From NCBI RefSeq assembly GCF_000150275.1, contig NW_002060948.1, forward strand, positions 259,066 to 323,065: a stretch of 64,000 bases of DNA, given 5' to 3'. The notes beneath the pieces are model-generated. The model searched no databases. It was not told the origin of the DNA and was given only the letters and a program-made list of their open reading frames with translations. Source of the DNA: Trichoplax adhaerens (lineage: Eukaryota; Placozoa; Uniplacotomia; Trichoplacea; Trichoplacidae). A program made the translations under genes and the position numbers. This document shows positions 23,911 through 35,477 of this stretch, one piece after another; within the stretch, counting starts at the first letter, position 1, and every line of letters starts with the position of its first letter.

Positions 23911-25806
23911 GTACACTATATAAACTAAACTAAACTGACTTTTATTTAATTAACGCTGGACAAGGAGATGAACAACGCTTCAAAATCAAAATCAAATTGA
24001 ACTTGTATAGAATCAGTCTTGAGTCTACAATCAAGACAACTCGTAGATACTGTATACTGAAAGTTGGATTCCATTTTGACTATTTTTATAAAATATGAGA
24101 GTGCACAACTGCACATCCTAATAAAGAATAGAAGTACGAGACGCCAACGACTCTTTCTTCTCATTGGCCAGTGTCTTATTACGTCAGTTCCATACAGAAA
24201 GCCCCCCTTGTCTCTGTGGTCAGTTCAATTCGTATTTTCCACAGAATTAATCCAAAAAATAACATAGTTTTTATCAAAATGCAAATTAAGTCAAAAACCA
24301 CTAGAATCTCACACAAGATACTACAACTGTCGAACTAAGAAACGACTCAATTTTCCCCTTAGCAGTCTTTAGATAGTCTTCAATTTCACTCGAATAATTT
24401 CACTCGACTTTGTTACTTCCCAGTTACATAAAGCCTCAGAGAAAGTGGTTAAGTAAAGTAGTACCATCGACAAGAAAATGATCTATGCCTACATTCGAAT
24501 AATCGAGCTACTACAACTAAGTCTATCGAGATTTGTTATTCACAAATTACATACAAACTTAAAAGATAACACCTAAATTAGAGTTTGTAGAACAATAATT
24601 CATTGTTATAATAATTTTAATGTCGAATGTATAATCATAAAAAGTAATGTGATCAGCATTCTAATGGATGTGTTTCCATATGGTTTGACCTGTCTACTAT
24701 CCTTTCATTTTAAAAGATTTCTGTGAAGTTGATCTTTATTATGAGGTTTTGCAGCAAGAACATCATTTGGTTGGGATAGGAATACATTTAATGCGGTAAT
24801 ATACCGTTATTTATATGCAGTACTTGTAGGTATGATGGGAGTGTAGATTAGATCATCTCATGCCCGGAAAATATTTTACCAAAAAAAGTAGTGATACATT
24901 ATCCGACCTTTTCGCTATGTTTATTAGGTATTGTAGTTCATATTCAATTCATTTCTGATTGATAGTTCAATCCACTTTTTATGAACTCATCAAATTGGAA
25001 CGGCGAATATCTGTACTAAATGCATCAAAATTGGGTCCGCAACGACCAAAGAATCACTGCTATCACTTAACTATGGCTATAATCTCATATTTTATCATCT
25101 TATTTTCGTTTGAAAATTTAGAAAGATTGATACTACTCTTACTCAATAGGCTATATGTTTTCAGTGTTCAATTTATCGGATAAATATTTTTCATATCTAT
25201 CAATATGGCTTTTAAATTATGACTACGACGACACTTTTACAGTAGCATAGCTACATGTTGATAATAGTTTAATTTTTTATTGTCTAACTGTAAACAAATC
25301 AATGATGATTGTTGTACGTGGTAAGATGTATTTTCTTTATTAATCAGTCGGAAAATTGTAAAAATGGCAAACCTCCCACTACTATAAGTGTGGTAATAAC
25401 AGTCATTGAAACATAGTTGTAAATATTTCCTATCAAAGCTACCCTTTATTATAAAATAGTAATATTGACTTATAAAAACATTTTACGTCGTTAAGCTTAG
25501 AGCAGCACGTATGTGGCTTCGCGTAATGCTATAAAAATAAAAGATACATACCAAAAATAACGAGTAAGAGGTCCTAGTAAATAAAAAGTGATATATTTAC
25601 CACAATATAGCAACCATACAATTATGAAACGTCCGGTAACCTAGCACCGGAAAATTTTCAAATAAGTTACTATAAAGAAAGATTAAAATAATAAATGATT
25701 CTCTATGGCTAACTGAGTTCTGATACATTGTACTTTGTCTTTGAGATTGGGTCATTAGTGGTACTATCCATTGGTATCCATCATTTACAACGTTATATCA
25801 CAGCTA
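23911..25806. other. Spacer between PAQR genes A and B
   Basis: AT-rich, with no recognised exon. Short ORFs at 24064-24267 and 24959-25183 have no motif or splice context supporting them. Confidence 0.5.
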
Positions 25807-27156
25807 TTAATCCATTTTGGCATGCCTAGCTAGTTTGTAGCTACAAATACTAACTATCAATGCATTCAAAAGAATTGCAAGCATCATTGATCCAATGGTT
25901 ATAAAGAAACTTGGCGCATCAGACGGCATGTACTTTGGCCTACATGCATTTACATCAAATTCCAAAGAATTTATTTGCTCCACAGTTCCTAAACTTAAAA
26001 ATACATGAAACCATTGATGGCTATGACCAATGACATCAAATTTTCCAGGAGCAAATTTCTCAGGAATTTTGAAAACATAAGCGGTAATTGCTGCTACATA
26101 CCACGACCATTGGCGAACAAGATGAGTTGCTGAAGGCAATTGATTTTGCCAAAAGAGCCACAAGCTTGGACTTGTATTGAATATTAAGTTAATTGCAAAA
26201 GCTCCTGTTCTTATGACCGCTCCTGTTGACCTCCAATAATGTCTTGAAATACACGATACTAAACAAACACTTAAAGATACACCAAATGATAATATCGTGA
26301 AGGCAATTTGTGACAATGGGTAATTATTGGTCGGCGCGTTTGGTAATACGTATAGATTATAGTAAGTAATTCCAGCACCCATAGCATAAATACAAATACC
26401 AGAATAGTCGATGTAGAAACATGTATGACGATATTTTATGGACATTGAACAAAACAAGTGTGCAATACTGCTGGCCAAATGATAGAATATAATGCCAATG
26501 TAATTTGGCATGAAAGGATAATATTGAAATTCGAAACAGCCGCTATCATTATTTGAATAGAATTGAATGGCTCTATTCAAAAAGTAAATAATTGGTAGGA
26601 AATGCGTCCAAACATTTAAAGTTTCGTTGCTAGCTCGAATTAACGATCTGCAAAATGATCATAGCAATGAAGAATAAGTTTACAAATCTTTGAATGCATA
26701 GCCAACAGCAACGTACATTAAAGAATATCAAATGGATATCATGATTGATTTAAAAATGTCAAGCACTTACAGATACAAGTACAGTACAGTCAATTCGAGG
26801 TTATTTTCTACAGTTAATACACGTAAACTGTGCAATGCTTGTATGCCCATAGCTTCATCGCTATTATACTGTATTTGATCTGACTACTTAGTTTTTTACC
26901 TATCATACAGTATCCTAGTTGATGTCATATTATGACACTACAATAAAAAGAGTACTGTTAATTACCCTTTATTCCACGAGATATATTACAAAGTTGTAGA
27001 AATTTTATGAATAAATTACCTTAAGCAGCTCTTGCAAGTAGAGCATGGTTCACGATAACCAGTTAAAATATAAGGTTCACGATATTGAGTTGGCATTTGA
27101 TGGACTGGTAAATAAGAAATGCTGTTTGATTTCCTCATTTCAGTCATGTTCACCAT
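25807..27156 (-). CDS. Membrane progestin receptor-like protein B (PAQR family, class II)
   Basis: Two exons, 27020-27156 and 25807-26647, encode 325 aa. Exon 1 reads MVNMTEMRKS then TQYREPYILTGYREPCSTCK; exon 2 starts SLIRASNETLNVWTHFLP. The core motifs are SSIAHLFCSMSIKYRHTCFY, DYSGICIYAMG and GHSHQWFHVF (HxxxH), giving the complete PAQR metal site over seven hydrophobic segments. The intron splits the same Arg codon as in gene A, so the pair arose by duplication of an already split gene. Sequences have diverged widely outside the motifs, which implies an old duplication. The ATG at 27156 follows an in-frame TAA. Ligand unknown; membrane steroid or lipid sensing is inferred from the family. 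Confidence 0.9.
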
Positions 27157-28115
27157 CTGCCGTTGGAATCGTTAAAATCAAACAAGATTGGGTCAATTTT
27201 CGTTTAAAATAGGATACGGCAGTACTACAAATAGAGCTTGAGTTTTCAAGGAGGTAATAGGATGATGATAGCACTCGCAGACTAATTTCAATCTACAGAA
27301 TTTATATAAGCAAGGCATGAATAAGTTTCGAAATTTTATCGGTCATTGCATTGAGATAAAATGTAGAAGTTACAAGGAGTAAGGATGAGCAAACCTTATA
27401 CCAATATTAGCACTTTGAAAGAGAACTGCATCCTCCTTGAAATTTTAATTTTTACGCCTAACCCTAGTTGAATATTTGCAAGACAGTTTATAAAGGCACA
27501 TTGGATTGAAACATAAGAAAGACAAATGATCAAGAGTATGCTGTCATTACATTTAACAAAACAAACAAGCAGGATCCAATTTTTCAATTTTAACCACAGT
27601 ATAAGAATAGAGTTTAGGATTACCAATAACGCCCAAGCTACTCGAATGGCTTGGCTTAAAATGATACTCGTCTATCTCGTCGATGAAGTTGATTTTAAAG
27701 GGTTAACCACACGCGCCGGTAAGAAAGCACCGAGATCATTGGCCTATTTACAGTTAATTAATACCGAGGTCATCATACTGCCTAATGGAGTATCATCTGA
27801 GGAAGGTTCATGACAGATCTGCGACCCCTATCGATTTAGTCTCTGTAGACAGTCTCGATGCCTAGTTGTCTGACTTAGGCATCGAGTTTAATAACTGCTT
27901 CTCTCTGATTGACTTTACGTTGCCATGGCAGCATCTCCATCATGATGGATCCTATAGTAGTAATTCTACTACTAACAACAGTATAGTGCGGTACTCAAAT
28001 AGATTCAATGATTTACTTATTGATTCTAATTAATTCATTATTAAATTAATAGGTAAATCAAAGGTGCGATCTTTTTACGAAGCTTTCTCCAGCGCGCTTC
28101 TCGTCCATGTACAAT
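27157..28115. other. Spacer upstream of PAQR gene B
   Basis: No exon recognised. The plus-strand ORF at 27526-27813 lacks family resemblance and splice support. Confidence 0.45.
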
Positions 28116-28267
28116 GTACACTGAACACTATACACTATACAGTACTGTACGCGTACTATCACAGTGTCAACATGGTAGTCCAAATTTCAATACTAATCAT
28201 GATAAATACGAGTCAATATTAAAATTTGAAAAATCAATGGTGAGATCGATCACTGTCAGCGAGTTCG

Positions 28268-29180
28268 ACAGTACTATTTTTTAGAGATTTCTAATAAGAG
28301 TAAACCTTCAAAGTCTCTGGTATACTGTATCATTTGTTCTTTGAGTAATCCTTGATTAACTAATTAACAATCGAATGAAGACTTACTTATAGTCGCGAGT
28401 ACTAGCAGCACACGCCCCTTTCTAACTTACAATCTACAACTGTACTAGGAACTTCGAAGAGGAATTAGGGACTGAAGTCTCGCTACGCTACTCAAAGCGT
28501 AACAAATGTGGAGGCCATTACTCTAAATGGGTACAGTAAAGAGTAGTGTCAAAAATAATGTGAAATTGTTTGTAGACGCCTGGTAATAGTTAGTAATACG
28601 AAGGACCTTAAAAAGTTAACCCGAAACCTGACTTGCACTCGGATTCGAGAGAGGGATTCGGCTTAAGTAATTCTATTCTGATACAGTATACTGTACAGTA
28701 TACTGTTTACTGGCATACTATTTCTTTTAGGAAATTCTAATAAGAGCAAACCTTCAAAGTCCCTGGTATACTGTATCATTCCTTCCTTTAGTAGCCGTTG
28801 ATTTAGTCATTAGCAATCGAATGAAGACTTATTTGTAGTCCCTAGTACTTATAGCACACGCCCCTTTCTCACTTAGACAATTTACAACGGTAGCAGGGAC
28901 TGCTAAAAGATAGAAAATCTCTTTCTCAGGACTGTCTGACAGTAGTTAGGGACTTCTGAGAGGAATTAAGGACTGAAATCTCACTACTCAAAGTGTAACA
29001 AATAAGGAGGCCATTACTCGAAATGACTACAGCGTAGAGTGGTGTCCAAAATGATGTGGAATTGTTTGCAGACGCCTAGTAATAGCTAGTACGAAAGACC
29101 TTAAAAAGCCAAGCCGAAACCCGACTTTGAATTCGGACTCGAAGGAGAGATTCGTCTTGAGTAATTCTTTCCTGATACAG
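28268..29180. repeat. Diverged two-copy direct repeat, unit about 446 bp
   Basis: CTAATAAGAG at 28291 recurs at 28737, and similarity continues through AACCTTCAAAGTC, CGAATGAAGACTTA, ACACGCCCCTTTCT, GCAGACGCC-type and CCGAAACC-type blocks in the same order. The copies differ by substitutions and a roughly 50-bp insertion or deletion near 28900. TACAG/TACTG palindromes separate them (28681-28713). Confidence 0.85.
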
Positions 29181-29326
29181 TGTTTGTATAGCGATTGGAC
29201 TCATTTCGGGTTCCAAAATCAACCGTTTGATCGGGTTTTACAGCATCGGGTTGTACTGTGTACACTCGTCAGTGGCTAGTAGGACAGACGGCAAGACAGA
29301 TGCTGAGATCATATCTGCCTCAGAAG

Positions 29327-29585
29327 TCCCTGGTACAGTACTGTACTACAAAATACTGTATTCAAATGTGTAAAATAGATGTCGCTTAAAATGCGTTTAC
29401 TGAAATCATCAAGTTACGACAAGGAGACTACTCGAAATCACTTTAGTAATCCATCGCTCAGCCACAGGTTATAGAAAAATAGTATATATCCACTTGTACA
29501 CTCACTCAAATGTACAGTACAGTGCTGTGGTTAGAGTTGATAATACTATACTGTCTACTGTCCATACAGTACTCTACGTTTGCAA
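29327..29585. repeat. Scattered TACAG/TACTG palindromes
   Basis: CTGGTACAGTACTGTACTAC near 29332 and GTACAGTACAGTGCTGTGG near 29512 form short inverted repeats. The phrase AGTCCCTGGTA also matches the direct repeat to the left, so this may be a third partial copy. Confidence 0.6.
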
Positions 29586-30115
29586 AATGTGGACCCTTAA
29601 AACAGGACAACGATATCACCTAACCACCAGCCTCCGGTAGCGACAGATATTTTGCACCATAGACTCTTATGGCTGACAAAATACTAAACGGAAGGACAGA
29701 AAGACAAGGGGTGTCATGATTTCGTGCCCAGACTGTAGTGGGCTACTACTACTCCAGTATGGGTAGACTGTCCAGTGTTGTCAAGGAGAAAAAAGGCTCA
29801 GGCCCATCTCCAACTTTGGGATTTCACTTCGCCATTCCAATCATCCAAACACGACAGTACTAGACGACAGATTTCAACTGGAGATTGATTCCTCAATTAT
29901 TCTATAACATCCAATCGAAAAGTTTGGATTATGCTAGCTGCAAAGTGTAAGTCATGATGATTTAGTAGTATGCTTGCAAAGTATTTTTTGATATGCTGCC
30001 TAGAAGTAGGACAGGCAGCAACTTTTCAACAGGTTTAAATTGCATCATGTAAAATGGATTCAATCGTCTTTTCCAACTTTCTAGAGTGCACCTAAAAACT
30101 TAAGAAATCGCAATA

Positions 30116-33100
30116 ATGCAGTTTACTGTGGATGATTTTGAGGTAATATTGTGCATAGTGTAGATTGTAGACGGAAATAATTTCTAGTTATGCTAGAATG
30201 ACATGGAATTCTATCATTAATAAAATTACTCGAAATTACGGATAGATTGTCCTATGCGATTTTGACAAGCTTATAGAAAGCATGCAATACTATAGTCGAA
30301 CTGTTTGATATCAAGATACTTTAGGCCACTTTAGAACCAATGTTAAGAAGCACGTTATTGTTATTCCATCTTGTCATGTAGGTCAAAAACAGTCTTCATC
30401 GTCAGTCTTTAGACCTATATACTAGAAGCTAGAAAGGATAGAGTAATAGACAAGCGTTGATATCAACTTTCTGTTGATTTTTGACCTTGACGAGTAATAC
30501 AACGTAATGACGACAATCACTATACCTAAACACAATTTCTTCTTGTAACTCCCTGATTCAGTTTGTTGGGCAATTCGTGTAATAACGTCTTTACTAAACT
30601 ATTATTTATCAACAGAACGATTTCGATCTGAAAGATTTCATTGAGCGAATCTCGCGTTCATCAACCGGTAGCGGAATTCGTGGCAAGCCGGAATCTTTCA
30701 ATCCTCAAGCTTTGCATGTAACATTTGAAGAAGCTATTGATAGCTTACAAAGTGTATTAAAAAGCACAGAAAATAGAGTTAATGCAATAGAAGAAACTTG
30801 CAAAACTGAAGAATATGAACATCGCAAGCGATTACAATCACTGCAAAAGGCCTTAGATGTACGAAATTGAATTAGAATGCTTTTAATTTAATCTTATTCT
30901 ATGGCTTCCACTTTAAATATTATCCACTACTCCATGTAACTAATGTGTCAATTAGTGAGCTAGCCATACCCAAAATTAGCGATAGCTTAGTGCTTTTATT
31001 AATGATGTCCCTTTTACTCTGTGTATAATTCTTCTAACAATAATACTAGACTGCCATTGATCGTTTTGAAGATCTGGATCAACGTGTAAACTTTGTAGCG
31101 ACGAAAGTTGTCCATGTCGGTGATCAATTAGAAGGGGTTAATATGCCCAGATCCCATGATGTCGAGGCACAAAAGTTAATGTCCTACTTTTCTGAATACA
31201 TGGCAGACAGAGATCCACTGGTTATCGTTGTTGAAGATCCTAACAAAGTACGTTATATAGCATTTCTTGACCGATCTAGATGGTCTATACTAATTGCCAA
31301 TGAATTAAAATTATTATTTTGAAAATTTTAAATCAGCTAAAGTCATCGTATCTAGCAATTTTACAATAACATCCAATTTCCATCGATACAAATAAATTGT
31401 TATTAGTAAAGACAGACTTTAGTGGGTATAACTCAAAACTAACATAGCCATATCCAATGCACTATATCAAGGTTGCCGAAGCAGCGGATATCATTCAAAA
31501 CTTATATCATCTATCTCAAGATCTGCCTACCGAGGGGTATGTAGCTAGTAATATCAAGGCTATGTAAATATCTATCTCGTATTGTAGTATTAACGATTGG
31601 TAATACTGCCAAGTCTACTCCGAAATGAATGATTGTATTCAATTTTAAATTCTTTTCACAGATTTGAAAATGTCAAAAGCAGAATAAATGGTAAATAAAA
31701 TAAAAATCATCTTACAAGAATTAAACAAGAATCAGCACAGATACTATCACTACATTAACTAAATTATCCCTTAAATTTAAGATTGCTTTTTAAATATTGA
31801 GCGAATGATTTGCTCTTGAACAGAAAAATACAAAGAAGTTGAAAACCGATTGAAATGTGAATTTGCGGTAGCACATCAAGCAAAAGATGTCAAGAAAATG
31901 AAGGATATTTCCAATACTTTAGCACCATTCAAGGTAATTTATTATTATGCTTTAATTGGACGTCTTACAAATGCGGAGGTTATTTATTAAGGCAATTTGT
32001 CCAATTTAAATATATATTACGGATCATAATGAAAGTCTGTATTATTTCTATGATATAGGGATATAATCAATGCATAGAAGATTTCATTACCGCTTGTCAA
32101 AGGGTATATTTGGAACTAGTGCAATGCTCAAATATCTTTTCAATTTTCCAACTATTTTACGTGTCCTTTCATTAACAAATTGCTAATAAATACAGAATCA
32201 ATTTACCTCGGTCAACGCATTTGATGATATTTTACGAATTTGCGAACGAGTAAGTTGCCAAGGAAGTTTACATGATCATTATAAGATTCTATTATTATAT
32301 TCAAAAGAATCGATGTCATTTAGCCTTGTCATTCTTCTCTTTACTGCCTTTATAGGCCTACGATATTATTAAGGAAGTTTTTAGCGATTATAATCATATT
32401 ATGGCAACTCTAGTTGAAAATATCTTTGATGGACATGTCAAGGTAACAATTAGCTGTAACAATATCACATTCTATTTGACTGTTACTATGCACAAAATAA
32501 TCAGAACGATTTGTTTTAAAGGAATACGTCCATACAAATCTTGATAAACTTTACCAAAATGACAAAGAAAAATATTTGAAATCCCTCTATGATTACTATG
32601 ACAGGTATATACATAGGTAGAATTAACACTTATCGGCTACTGCTAGGATAATAACATACTGCTGTCATTCTAAAGACAGTAATCAAGTTATCCAATTTTC
32701 TTCTCTCAAGATTTCACAAAGTCACCAGTATAATCACTAAAAAGTATGACTTAAGTTCAGAGGTCAGCATTGTAAATAAAAGCAAAAAGAGCATATTTGG
32801 TTCATACATGGAAGACTATATTAGTGTTGAAGTAAAACATTTGCGAGATATGTTTGATAATTCTATATCGTCGTACTACTCGTCAATTGGTCATCAAAAA
32901 AGGCAAATTGCAACCGGAGGGTAAAGTTTTTGAAATATAAAAATGAAGCACTGTAAATACTGTGATTTCCTTGTAAGTCTTATTCTGTACTTGACTTTTT
33001 AAATAAGACTCTCTCAAGCATTCCTAAAACGTTCAACTGATACAAGTGGTATAGGAGATGAATCTTTAGTCTCTCAAGAAGTAGCAATTAATATGTTATC

Positions 33101-34682
33101 CGAAAGTCGAAATGCCATTTTACGATGTCATCTGGTATCTTCTTTAGTAAAGTTTTTAACCCATAACTACAAGGAATTGACTAATACAACAATTTATTCT
33201 ATATTATTATAGCTTGCACCGAAACTGAGCTTACCAAATTATATATGGCAGATTTTTGAAGTTCTACTTGAAAAACTATGTTTAGACCATATTAGTTATG
33301 CTATTGATATCAGTCTCCAAAGTATGCAAATTGTTGAAGTTTATTAATAAATTAGGACAGAACTTAAAAATTATTAAGTAGCAATTGCAAATTTTTTATT
33401 GATACATTTTTGCAGTGATTCCCAGCTCGTCTCCTAATACGCAGCCAGATGGCCGTTTTTACGATGTTTCCGGACAAGCAAACGCAATTATTCAATTATT
33501 AAAAAAACATTTCAACGAAAATGTTTTGCCTGTTATTGGGTAGGCTGTTACATAATTGCATAACACTGTTTCCATTATCTGTGCTTAGAATTTATTATTT
33601 TTTCAACCATATTTTCAGGTCTACCGCAATTTACGATAGTAGTATCCAAAAAAGAAATGCCATATTACAACAACTAGAAGAAAAAATTGATCAGGGACTT
33701 GAAAAGTAAGATAAATAGTATATCTTTGAATAACTAACAAACGCTAAAAAATTGACTTATTTATATTTTAGATCTGTTCAAGCAGCGATTAGTTGGTTAA
33801 AGCATATACTGTCAACTGAACAAAAGAAGACTGACTTTAGACCAGAAGATAGTAAGATCGTCGTGGAATTGACCACTCCTGTAAGTCGCATAACTAATGC
33901 ATGCTATTAGCTGGTCTATTAGCGTATTTTCTGTATAAAATTCCCATTAAAAGTATGTAATTTAAAAAGTTTACTTGTTATACAGGCTTGTTCCAGTTGT
34001 ATTCAGTTTATTAGACTACAAAGAAAGTTAATAAAAAGTTGTTTAGATGGTAAAAATGTTGAGGAAGTATTAAAAGAATTTGGCGTACGATTTCATCGAA
34101 TTTTATATGATCACTTACAACAATTCGCGTACAACTCCATGGGTAAATATTGATAACGAGTGTTTTATGCTTTTAGTTTTAATGGTATAAACCTAATTCC
34201 ATTCCTATACGAATTGATTGTACTTTTTTATCTGTAGGTGGAATGTTTGCTTTAGCTGACGTTCACAGTTACCAAGATTGCATTAAAGAATTCCAGGTAT
34301 TTTTTTAAAACTTCCAATTTAAGTAAACCATTACTATAACAACTGAATGAGCTTTGTACCTATAGTATCTGAGCAACTTCACTGTGTATTACTCGCTTCA
34401 GATACCATTGTTAGATAAATTATTTTCAACTCTACACGCACTATGCAAGCTCTTAGTCACAAACCCAGAGAATATACGTCAACTTTGCTGCGAAGAACAA
34501 CTGGTATGTAGTTCATTTAATGTAGGAAAATAGTACATCACTGGCACAGATTAATTTAATCTAACTGCATTATTTTAAACCCTATGACGTTGTAGGCCTC
34601 CATGGATCGAAATGTTTTACAGCAATTTGCCAATTTAAGAACAGATTATAAAACTGCTCGATTAGCAAAGCACTTTCAGTGA
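30116..34682 (+). CDS. EXOC5: EXOC5, exocyst complex component 5 (Sec10)
   Basis: Exocyst subunit that helps tether secretory vesicles to the plasma membrane. Twenty exons: 30116-30142, 30616-30858, 31050-31247, 31448-31536, 31662-31690, 31824-31933, 32059-32103, 32196-32249, 32356-32442, 32522-32604, 32711-32920, 33008-33134, 33213-33321, 33416-33539, 33619-33705, 33772-33880, 33986-34142, 34238-34296, 34402-34503 and 34596-34682. They sum to 2136 bp (711 aa; human 708) with every phase consistent. Landmarks: RSSTGSGIRGKPESFNPQAL, FVATKVVHVGDQLEGVNMPR, AADIIQNLYHLSQDLP, YMEDYISVEVKHLRD, SQEVAINMLSESR, STEQKKTDFRPED, FGVRFHRILYDHLQQ and a terminal LRTDYKTARLAKHFQ. It is collinear with the animal protein throughout. 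AATAAA lies at 34918-34923. Confidence 0.95.
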
Positions 34683-35477
34683 TATAATACAGTAATAATT
34701 CCAACCTGTAGCGATATATTTTGTAGCAATTATTGTAATTTTACATGGACATAACTAGTTACATCTGTTATGGACTGGTATCATTAATGGGTCCTCTTTA
34801 AAAATCGATAACAATACAAGGTACATATTCAGTTTATGGATTTGTTAGATTGTTCTTATCGTTTAACTGGAATATATGAACGAAGGACTACGACAGTCAT
34901 CATCGTGTATCAATCGCAATAAACATCACAAATGGTCCGTTACTGTAGATTTTTAATCACAGTTTTCATGTAGTTTCTACACAAAAAGGTATACTATGTC
35001 TATCATGTAATGACCATTGCAAGTTTTATCGTAATGTTAAATTTGTCTTATGGATTGACCTTAATCATTGTCTCATATCTTTTACAATTACATATTTACT
35101 ATAACTGGAGTATCGCAATTATCGGTACTATTTACGGCAACAATTTTATGTTGTTTGTCCTGTCATGTTAAGGGTATCGAAATTGAGAAATTATTTGTTT
35201 TCTATGTAAAACATTAGAAAAAATCAGATGTAAAATATTACATTTCTGTTTGGATATATCATGTTCAAGCTTTTGTGATAGATTCGTTAAAAAGAACGTA
35301 ATGTTAACTCCAACTTAACAGGATTACTTTTACTTAGTAATATGTAAATGATAATATGATTATAATTATTAAACGATGTACTGTACAAGGGTAACATTGT
35401 AGATAAATTTAGAGTATCATCATACATACAATCCAAATTACCTATACGAAGTAATTGCCAATAGATACGCCTGAAAC
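34683..35477. other. Convergent spacer between EXOC5 and the annexin locus
   Basis: AT-rich 3' flanks. An AATAAA at 34918-34923 probably serves EXOC5. No exon seen. Confidence 0.6.

Noticed and set aside
25635-25650. Second X-box-like sequence (GTAACC-T-AGCACC)
   Set aside because: One mismatch in the core half-site, and it sits downstream of the 3' end of a PAQR gene, not near a ciliary promoter.
27526-27813. 95-aa plus-strand ORF
   Set aside because: No recognisable domain, no neighbouring exon, and the composition matches surrounding non-coding DNA.
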